Shown one piece after another: positions 1 through 3,772 of a stretch of 5,786 bases of DNA; the first letter of the stretch is position 1, and the number at the start of each line of letters is the position of its first letter. Under the pieces are notes generated by a model. The model saw only the letters and a list, made by a program, of their open reading frames with translations. It ran no database searches and was not told where the DNA came from. The DNA is taken from the NCBI GenBank assembly GCA_040905145.1, contig JBBDSC010000143.1:1-5786 (forward strand). Reading direction: 5' to 3'. The position numbers and the translations under genes are program-made. The DNA is from DATGMS01 sp040905145 (GTDB lineage: Bacteria; Bacteroidota; Bacteroidia; Cytophagales; Cyclobacteriaceae).

Positions 1-140
1 AGAAACTGGTTTACAAACACCTGGGCAGAAGATTCCGTCTTACTGATGTGGCGGGAAATGTCGTAAAGGACATCATTGCCTGATTTTGAAGTGATTTCAT
101 CACGTAATTCTTGTGCGCCGAGGCGTAGAAGTTCTATTGC
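1..140 (-). pseudogene. Possible truncated minus-strand reading frame, product unknown
   Basis: On the minus strand an open frame runs from base 140 through the left edge of the window (46 codons visible, starting AIELLRLGAQELRDEI and continuing through GNDVLYDISRHISK). The composition is protein-like: an amphipathic, charged N-terminal helix and no low-complexity bias. There is no start codon. A stop codon (141-143) lies immediately upstream, exactly where repeat copy A begins, so the gene's 5' part seems to have been replaced by the repeat. I do not recognise the family. The plus strand also has a shorter open frame here, ending at base 83 (26 codons), which reads less like a protein and is probably the shadow. 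Coding status is uncertain. Confidence 0.35.
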
Positions 141-141
141 C

Positions 142-280
142 TATTTCGGGTTAAATGATGGGGGAGCCGAAAGGCAATTTGGCTGGGGCAGATTTAGCCC
201 TTTTTTCCGGTCTGCCGCAGGTTCTCCTACCTTACGGATTGGCCCTGCTCTAAATGGCGTAGAGTGCACTGTGCACTTTA
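142..280 (+). repeat. Repeat copy A (about 85% identical to 1880-2010)
   Basis: This stretch aligns over its length with 1880-2010 at roughly 85% identity by eye. Shared landmarks include ATGATGGGGGAG, GGCAATTTGGCTGGGG, GTCTGCCGCAGGTTCTCC and CCTGCTCTAAATGG. It is more GC-rich than the adjoining genes and can fold, with GGGGGAG-type arms facing TTCTCC. It ends in the near-palindrome at 260-280. The mismatches do not preserve a reading frame between the copies, so it is probably not coding. It may be a miniature mobile element or the leftover end of an insertion sequence. A plus-strand frame crossing it (76-303) is not a believable gene. Confidence 0.7.
260..280. repeat. Near-perfect palindrome, 20 of 21 bases as at 2620-2640
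   Basis: The arms TAGAGTGCAC and GTGCACTTTA surround a central T (base 270). Only base 262 breaks the symmetry that is perfect in the copy at 2620-2640. It ends 7 bases before the GTT at 288-290, the same spacing as in the other copy. It could be a recombination or protein-binding site, or two fused ends of an insertion element. Confidence 0.65.
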
Positions 281-320
281 TCGGAATGTTGTGCGTCAGC
301 TAAAAGAAACACATTGCTAA

Positions 321-333
321 TTCGTATCTTTAA
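321..333 (+). promoter_or_regulatory. Bacteroidota-type -7 promoter element of the 337 gene
   Basis: TTCGTATCTTTAA contains TATCTTTA (325-332), one base from the Bacteroidota -7 consensus TAnnTTTG. The identical 13 bases recur at 914-926, at the same distance from an ATGGA start. The box ends only 4 bases before the ATG, so the transcript is probably leaderless or nearly so. No good -33 TTTG is seen at the usual spacing; a TTG lies 8 bases upstream of the box. Confidence 0.6.
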
Positions 334-336
334 ATA

Positions 337-591
337 ATGGATAAAATTGAACAAGGCTTTATTGTTGATCGGTTGACTGACTCGGTATTAAACACAATAT
401 CAGGGGACAGCTTCCAGACTGATGTTGCGACACTCAAAAAATCTGACCTTCGACATGTGACAAAAAAGAAGGATTGGAAATTCAATTGGAAATCCGATAC
501 TTTAGGAGCATATCACTTTAAAAATCAACGCATGATTATTGCAACCGAAGCTGCCAAAAGACTTGTAATGAAATACTTTAAAACAAAATAA
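337..591 (+). CDS. Internally deleted small protein of a Bacteroidota two-gene module
   Basis: This 84-aa protein has no signal peptide or membrane segment. Residues 10-52 (VDRLTDSVLNTISGDSFQT, then VTKKKDWKFNWK) and 55-81 (TLGAYHFKNQRMII, then AAKRLVMKYF) match, from memory, the two ends of a family of about 170 aa common in Bacteroidota. Full-length members have roughly 85-90 residues between NWK and LGAYHF, a region resembling an acetyltransferase (GNAT-like) core. Here the two ends are joined in frame near residues 52-54, so this looks like a clean internal deletion that kept the frame. The function of the family is not known to me and this copy is probably inactive. The ATG is set by the promoter box 4 bases upstream and the frame fits the N-terminus of relatives. 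The next gene starts 2 bases after its stop, so the two are co-transcribed. The family comparison is recollection and was not searched. Confidence 0.75.
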   Translation: MDKIEQGFIVDRLTDSVLNTISGDSFQTDVATLKKSDLRHVTKKKDWKFNWKSDTLGAYHFKNQRMIIATEAAKRLVMKYFKTK

Positions 592-592
592 A

Positions 593-769
593 ATGGGACA
601 CATAGCAGAACCAGAAAACGTTGACTTTATAATTGAAAGCCCTCCACTTTCAGACAAAGAAAGAAAGGAAATCAGTGAATTTATTGAGAAATTGAAGGAT
701 AAGGAAAAGTCTCAAAAAGCAGCATCCAAACGAAGAAAAGAAAAAAGCCGAACGCACAAAAGCGGCTAA
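593..769 (+). CDS. Small charged partner protein, 58 aa
   Basis: The ATG lies one base after the upstream TAA, and the frame runs 58 codons to TAA at 767-769. The protein begins MGHIAEPENVDFIIESPPL, then SDKERKEISEFIEKLK, and ends in a strongly basic, lysine/arginine-rich tail (about residues 42-57). From memory, short proteins starting MGHIAEPK.VDF regularly follow the gene family represented by 337-591. This supports a conserved two-gene module, although neither function is known. A helical middle plus a basic tail would fit nucleic-acid or protein binding, but that is only a guess. Tight spacing implies translational coupling. The last codons overlap the proposed attC-like end (752-759), so the tail may be shaped by the recombination site. 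Confidence 0.7.
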   Translation: MGHIAEPENVDFIIESPPLSDKERKEISEFIEKLKDKEKSQKAASKRRKEKSRTHKSG

Positions 770-883
770 AAAAACATAGGGATGATATGGTGTTGAGAGA
801 GTTTGGTACTCCTAATAAACTTCCTGCCTAGCAGACAATAAAGTACTCCGAATGCCTTACGTTTCTTAGCCTAAACGTTGAAC
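753..883 (+). repeat. attC-like cassette end 1
   Basis: Reading outward to inward, the left side has CGCACAA (753-759), a 4-base spacer and GGCT followed by A residues and C (764-775). The right side has GTTTCTTAGCC (861-871), spacer TAAAC (872-876) and GTTGAAC (877-883), a perfect match to the R' consensus GTTRRRY. The arms pair with one bulge and one mismatch, and part of the pairing is an A run. The left box mirrors 289-296. CTAAACGTT also occurs at the right end of the 3584-3778 site. Length is 131 bases, within the usual attC range. Confidence 0.4.
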
Positions 884-913
884 TTCATCGATAGGAACCA
901 GTTAATTGAACAT

Positions 914-926
914 TTCGTATCTTTAA
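914..926 (+). promoter_or_regulatory. Bacteroidota-type -7 promoter element of the DUF433 gene
   Basis: The 13 bases are identical to 321-333, with TATCTTTA at 918-925. The ATG at 930 follows 4 bases later, so transcription probably starts at or very near the start codon. A TTG lies at 906-908; no TTTG is found at the usual -33 distance. Confidence 0.6.
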
Positions 927-929
927 CCT

Positions 930-1166
930 ATGGAAAATCAACATATAGATAGAATTACAGTTAATCCAGAAATTTGCCACGGGAAACCTACAATTAGGAA
1001 TAAACGATACACAGTGGATTTGATTCTCGACCTTTTGTCTGCCGGGTCAACCCATGCCGAAATACTGGAAGATTACCCAAAACTGGAGGAAGAAGATATC
1101 CTGGCATGTTTAGCCTACGCTAGAAAAATAACTAAGTATTCAAGCTACACTAAAATTTCAGGATGA
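930..1166 (+). CDS. DUF433 family antitoxin (VapB-like)
   Basis: This 78-aa protein matches the DUF433 domain over nearly its full length: RITVNPEICHGKPTIRNKRY (residues 8-27), then LILDLLSAGSTHAEILEDYP and a closing EEDILACLAYAR. DUF433 proteins form a helix-turn-helix-like fold and are usually encoded just upstream of a PIN-like DUF5615 toxin, acting as antitoxin and autorepressor; that is family knowledge. Here the stop codon overlaps the next start in ATGA, as expected for a coupled toxin-antitoxin operon. The start is chosen by the DUF433 N-terminus and the promoter box at 918-925. The common GTR after the glycine is IRNKR here, which is normal variation. The antitoxin appears intact although its partner does not. 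Confidence 0.88.
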   Translation: MENQHIDRITVNPEICHGKPTIRNKRYTVDLILDLLSAGSTHAEILEDYPKLEEEDILACLAYARKITKYSSYTKISG

Positions 1167-1447
1167 GGCTAATTGTCGATGCCCAACTTCCAGTAAAGCT
1201 TTGCGAAATACTGAAACAACTTGGGCTGGAATCCATCCATGTAGATCAACTCCCAAAAGGTGATGAATCAACAGACATGGAAATGGCTTTAGGTAGGCCG
1301 AAAAAGTTATTCTTAATTACAACTGGAAATCTGAAAAACAGGCAACTATTTGATTTATTCAGAAATAATGCTTTTGTTATTAATAATGCTTTGAATAAAA
1401 GTAGCTTCGTGGAACTAAGTAACGAAGGCATAATCGAACATGAATAG
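1163..1447 (+). CDS. DUF5615 PIN-like toxin with internal deletion of its active-site middle
   Basis: This 94-aa protein starts MRLIVDAQLPVKLCEIL with HVDQLPKGDESTDME after it, the typical DUF5615 N-terminus including the first acidic residue D6. The C-terminal half (PKKLFLITTGNLKNRQLFDL, residues 46-65) is also typical. Intact members are about 115-120 aa and have, between these blocks, a strand ending in a VTKDxDF-type motif that carries a catalytic aspartate. That segment (roughly 25 residues) is missing around residues 40-43, where STDMEM runs straight into ALGRPKKL. The deletion keeps the frame. As PIN-like RNases need the full acidic cluster, this toxin is probably inactive, though it could still bind its antitoxin. 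Its ATG overlaps the DUF433 stop by 4 bases. The missing segment is inferred from memory of the family. Confidence 0.82.
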   Translation: MRLIVDAQLPVKLCEILKQLGLESIHVDQLPKGDESTDMEMALGRPKKLFLITTGNLKNRQLFDLFRNNAFVINNALNKSSFVELSNEGIIEHE

Positions 1448-1491
1448 GAAGAGAGTACCGCAAAGCATAAGAAGCCATAGCCTCCACCCCC

Positions 1492-1498
1492 GTTAGAG
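1492..1498 (+). other. Candidate cassette junction GTTAGAG
   Basis: GTTAGAG follows a C-rich stretch, 45 bases after the toxin stop. It fits the GTTAG junctions at 2648 and 3772, and would separate the toxin-antitoxin unit (starting GTTGAAC at 877) from the DUF6577 unit. I could not find a convincing mirrored box near the toxin's end (the best is AAGTAAC in coding sequence) or clear stem arms in 1448-1491, so the call is weak. Confidence 0.25.
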
Positions 1499-1509
1499 TC
1501 CCAATATTT

Positions 1510-1539
1510 GCCGGTAATCCTATTTACTGGCGTTTTTTT
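1510..1539 (+). terminator. Rho-independent terminator
   Basis: GCCGGTAA (1510-1517) pairs with TTACTGGC (1524-1531) over 8 pairs including one G-T, with a 6-base loop. It is followed by G and seven T residues (1533-1539). It is oriented to stop plus-strand transcripts coming from the toxin-antitoxin operon, 62 bases after the toxin stop. It lies beyond the candidate junction at 1492, at the front of the next unit. Confidence 0.75.
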
Positions 1540-1589
1540 GATTTCCAATATTCCTCAGAAATTCGGAGTTTTGGTAGAATTTGGAATGG

Positions 1590-1882
1590 ATGCCAAGAAT
1601 CATAGAGAATAGACTGATAGAAGAATTTAAGGATATGAATTGAAGGATTCGTCAAGAAGTGAGCTTTTTCTAAACCCAGATGCCAAAGCCATTGACTTCT
1701 ACATCGCAGAGAGTACCTATCCCGTGATCATCAAAAAGTTAATCACCCGCTCACCAATTGTCAAGCGAACCGGGAAAAAGGTAAAGTTATACACTCCCCA
1801 ACTTGAGAAATTACTGGTTGATCTTTTTGCCGAAGACAAGCTATTCTATTTCCTAAAAGGCTCCGAATTGATGCACATTTAT
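1590..1882 (+). pseudogene. Broken DUF6577 (AbiEi antitoxin-like) gene
   Basis: An ATG at 1590 gives MPRIIENRLIEEFKDMN and then a stop (1641-1643), which resembles the start of DUF6577 proteins. In another frame, from about 1631, the sequence reads ELFLNPDAKAIDFYIAES, then PVIIKKLITRSPIVKR, then PQLEKLLVDLFAED and FLKGSELMHIYSG. These are the typical C-terminal core motifs of DUF6577, a family related to AbiEi-type antitoxins usually paired with a nucleotidyltransferase toxin. Around 100 or more residues are missing between the two pieces (winged-helix and linker), with a frame change at about 1640. The 3' end is replaced by repeat B, so the final arginine-rich helix is lost; the frame reads on into the repeat to a stop at 1976-1978. 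A TTG at 1640 could start a 112-aa product, but function is unlikely. No nucleotidyltransferase partner is present. Family identity is from memory. Confidence 0.65.
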
Positions 1883-2010
1883 TCGGGATTAATGATGGGG
1901 GAGAGGAGAGGCAATTTGGCTGGGGAAGATTCAGTCCCTTTTTCCAGTCTGCCGCAGGTTCTCCCACCATACGAATAGGGCCTGCTCTAAATGGAGTAGT
2001 GCACTATTTA
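1880..2010 (+). repeat. Repeat copy B
   Basis: This is the partner of 142-280. Internally it can fold into a long imperfect hairpin: TATTCG (1880-1885) with CGAATA, ATGG.GGGAGA with TCTCCCACCAT, and CTGG with CCAG. The palindrome at its right end is reduced to GTGCACTATTTA, with about 5 bases missing compared with copy A. Its left edge cuts the DUF6577 coding sequence. It might be a miniature mobile element, an insertion-sequence end, or a relic of a recombination site. Confidence 0.7.
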
Positions 2011-2262
2011 CGATTTTTCGATCGGGCGCTAATGGTAACCGAAGCCCTGACAAGCCAGCGATCCCGGGAGTAAGGGAAGCATTACAACTTGGTTTTTATG
2101 CTGACACCTCGCAATAGTTGAAATAAAAATTCGGTATGAAACACTACCGAGGCTAGGGATTTTGGAGATAATTATCAAAGTAATCTTGCTTTTGCACGAT
2201 TAGTGTCTTGTCGATACTTCTTTCATTAACGGGGCTAAATGCATAATCGTAACAGATGAAGG
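2011..2262. other. Non-coding stretch between repeat B and the recombinase remnant
   Basis: I find no reading frame with protein-like content, no RNA gene and no strong terminator here. The last part may hold unrecognisable 5' sequence of the recombinase, since an in-frame stop at 2257-2259 sits immediately before recognisable sequence. A minus-strand frame at 2200-2388 overlaps the remnant and is a shadow. Confidence 0.5.
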
Positions 2263-2575
2263 AAGGTAAACTACGTTGCCATGTTCGAAAGGTTTATATA
2301 CCACTATAAAGGCATGGATCTGATCGCTTTGGACGATAATGAAATCAGGAACTATTTGCAGTATTTTGTAAAACTCCACTACCAGCATAAAGGAGGTCGT
2401 TGAGAAGGCTGCATTACGGCCAGGAATAAAGAAAAGGTTAACTCATATGCTCCGCCACAGTTTTGCTACCCATTTGCTGGAATCCGGCACCGATTTGCGG
2501 CACATTCAGGTATTGCTGGGGCATAACTCCACCAAAACCACAGAAATTTACACATGTCGCAATAAATTCTTTTAA
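2263..2575 (+). pseudogene. Remnant of a tyrosine recombinase / integrase
   Basis: Two pieces of one tyrosine recombinase survive. In one frame, 2263-2403 reads KVNYVAMFERFIYHYKG and then EIRNYLQYFVK, the N-terminal SAM-like DNA-binding domain. In the next frame, 2390-2575 reads KKRLTHMLRHSFATHLLESG, then TDLRHIQVLLGHNSTKTTEI and YTCRNKFF. That is the C-terminal catalytic block with HxLR, LLGH and the nucleophile tyrosine in EIYT. The first catalytic arginine, the lysine strand and all sequence between (about 150 residues) are missing, with a frame change near 2390. The protein cannot be active. It is related to XerC/D and integron integrases, but the part that would show the integron-specific insertion is deleted, so the subfamily cannot be settled. 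It points in the same direction as the cassettes, and its 3' end lies 73 bases before the junction at 2648. Confidence 0.85.
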
Positions 2576-2619
2576 AACCATTAAAAACCTCTTAGATTGA
2601 TGTATTGTTGCATGGCGAA

Positions 2620-2640
2620 TAAAGTGCACTGTGCACTTTA
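2620..2640. repeat. Perfect 21-base palindrome
   Basis: TAAAGTGCAC and GTGCACTTTA are exact reverse complements around a single T (2630). It recurs with one change at 260-280 and in degraded form at the end of repeat B. It ends 7 bases before the GTT of the cassette junction at 2648, as does the copy at 260-280. It could be an operator, a recombination or transposase site, or the joined ends of an excised element. Confidence 0.75.
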
Positions 2641-2669
2641 GCCGCACGTTAGTGACAATAATTAAAAAT

Positions 2670-3575
2670 ATGCTCATGGATTTTAAAGCAATAACAATTT
2701 TTTCCATTTCTACATTAATCACGTTCAATGCATTCTGTCAAAATCTGGTCAAGAGGGACTTTGATAATTTGAAGATAAATAATTTAAAAGAGGAAGGAAT
2801 CAATACTGAATTTGATGATAGGTATCCTATGATACTTCCAGATGGTTTAACAATGTACTTTAGTTCAAACAGGCCTAGACCTGATGGACAGAATGATCTA
2901 GATATTTATGTAACTCATCGTAGATCAAATAAAGACGTATGGAATGTACCTATCAAATTGAACAGCATGGTAAATTCTTCATTTGATGATCACAGTGTTA
3001 CCATTTCAACTGACGGGCATTACATGTATTTTGGAAGCAATAGATCCGGCAACTGGGATTTATTTACTTCCTATAGAAAAGATGTAAATAATGACTTTGG
3101 TTGGAACCAGGCAACAAATATGGGGCCTCAAATCAATAGTGAATCTGTTGATTTATGTCCTTATTTTCATCAATCAAAAAATGAGACTCGGTTGTATTTC
3201 CCATCTAACAGGGCTGGTGGAGTTGGGCAATCCGACATTTATTATAGCATTTTAAATAAAGACAAGAACGAATGGCAAGCCCCAATAATGCTTGAAGGAA
3301 TCAACAGTACTGATCACGAAAAACATTTTGAACCAACCAATGGGCTAATATGGTCAAGTAGAACAGGAGGTAAAGGGAAGGACGATATTTGGATTGCCTC
3401 TTTTGATAAAGCTATTGGAAAGTGGGGAAATCCTAGTTGTCTTGAGTTTCCAATCAATACCGAAAACAATGAGGGTATGCCTTCAATAACAAAAGATAAT
3501 TCTGAATTTTATTTTCATTCAGATAGGCCAAGCGGCAAAGGTGGATTTGATATATACTATGCTATTATGAAGTGA
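2670..3575 (+). CDS. Secreted PD40 (WD40-like) beta-propeller protein
   Basis: This 301-aa protein starts at the ATG at 2670; a second ATG at 2676 (MDFKAITIFSIS) gives 299 aa and is equally possible. The N-terminus is a signal peptide: a hydrophobic stretch (AITIFSISTLITFNAF) ending CQN, probably cut by signal peptidase I, since the residues before the cysteine do not form a good lipobox. The mature part carries about five PD40 repeats of the kind D...P.ILPDGLTMYFSSNR, VTISTDGHYMYFGSNR, TRLYFPSNRAGG, GLIWSSRTGGKG and SEFYFHSDRPSGKGG, each followed by an acidic D-[IL]-[YWF] strand. Such propellers resemble the TolB C-terminal domain and occur in Bacteroidota envelope proteins, often with an OmpA domain, which is absent here. 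It probably sits in the periplasm or at the surface and binds a partner; no catalytic residues are evident. It appears intact and stands alone. Confidence 0.85.
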   Translation: MLMDFKAITIFSISTLITFNAFCQNLVKRDFDNLKINNLKEEGINTEFDDRYPMILPDGLTMYFSSNRPRPDGQNDLDIYVTHRRSNKDVWNVPIKLNSMVNSSFDDHSVTISTDGHYMYFGSNRSGNWDLFTSYRKDVNNDFGWNQATNMGPQINSESVDLCPYFHQSKNETRLYFPSNRAGGVGQSDIYYSILNKDKNEWQAPIMLEGINSTDHEKHFEPTNGLIWSSRTGGKGKDDIWIASFDKAIGKWGNPSCLEFPINTENNEGMPSITKDNSEFYFHSDRPSGKGGFDIYYAIMK

Positions 3576-3612
3576 TGAAATGTCACTAACAGGGTATATA
3601 GCAAATAGGGCG

Positions 3613-3741
3613 TTCAGTGCTTTATGAAAGTTTAGTGCTATTTACAAACACCGCCAAATCGCAGATTTGGCTTTTAAGAATGAATAAATTAAAAACAAAA
3701 TACAACGCTTTGGCTCAGTGCAAATATGAAAGTTCATCGCT
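3613..3741 (+). repeat. Imperfect direct repeat inside the attC-like site
   Basis: 3613-3639 and 3714-3741 share TCAGTGC, then ATGAAAGTT, then CGCT or TGCT at the end, in the same order and spacing apart from one indel. They are direct, so they do not add to the main stem. They sit symmetrically on both sides of the hairpin at 3653-3671. Confidence 0.5.
3653..3675 (+). terminator. Hairpin with T run behind the PD40 gene
   Basis: GCCAAATC (3653-3660) and GATTTGGC (3664-3671) pair perfectly over 8 bases with the loop GCA, followed by four T residues. It lies 78 bases after the PD40 stop and could end that transcript. The T run is short, so it may instead be a structural part of the recombination site. 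Confidence 0.5.
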
Positions 3742-3772
3742 TTCTACTGCCCTACTTGCCATATACTAAACG

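Larger units (their letters stand above)
289..876 (+). mobile_element. Cassette-like unit 1 (two small genes)
   Basis: This unit runs from the GTT junction at 288-290 to the next junction, GTTGAAC at 877-883. Its left edge TTGTGCGT (289-296) is mirrored by ACGCACAA (752-759), which here overlaps the end of the second gene. Stem arms and the next junction follow. The mirrored ends are what a gene cassette with an attC site would show. The match is only 8 bases and one arm lies in a run of A, so this is the weakest of the three mirrored units. It carries its own promoter box at 325-332. Confidence 0.4.
2649..3772 (+). mobile_element. Cassette-like unit 2 (PD40 gene)
   Basis: The unit begins inside GTTAGTGACA (2648-2657), and the exact reverse complement TGTCACTAAC stands at 3581-3590, five bases after the stop codon. 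It ends with the attC-like arms at 3594-3611 and 3749-3766 and the next junction CGTTAGCG (3771-3778). A 10-base exact mirror placed right at both ends of a single-gene unit is strong evidence of a gene cassette. The junction positions assume cutting after the G of GTT, as in known integrons. Confidence 0.55.

Noticed and set aside
76..303. Plus-strand open frame of 75 codons
   Set aside because: It runs through repeat A and the palindrome, has no domain-like content, and the matching frame is not kept in copy B.
1246..1548. Minus-strand open frame of 100 codons
   Set aside because: It is antisense to the DUF5615 gene and the terminator and has no recognisable motifs; a shadow.
1985..1990. 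CTCTAA as mirrored box for the junction TTAGAG at 1493
   Set aside because: The match is only six bases, and the same CTCTAAATGG is present in repeat A, so it belongs to the repeat.
2631..2669. GTG start at 2631 for the PD40 protein
   Set aside because: This start lies inside the palindrome and before the cassette junction. It would place extra residues in front of a signal peptide, whereas ATG 2670 or 2676 gives a normal secretion signal.
2438..2728. Minus-strand open frame of 96 codons
   Set aside because: It is antisense to the clear recombinase catalytic block and crosses the palindrome and the PD40 start; a shadow.
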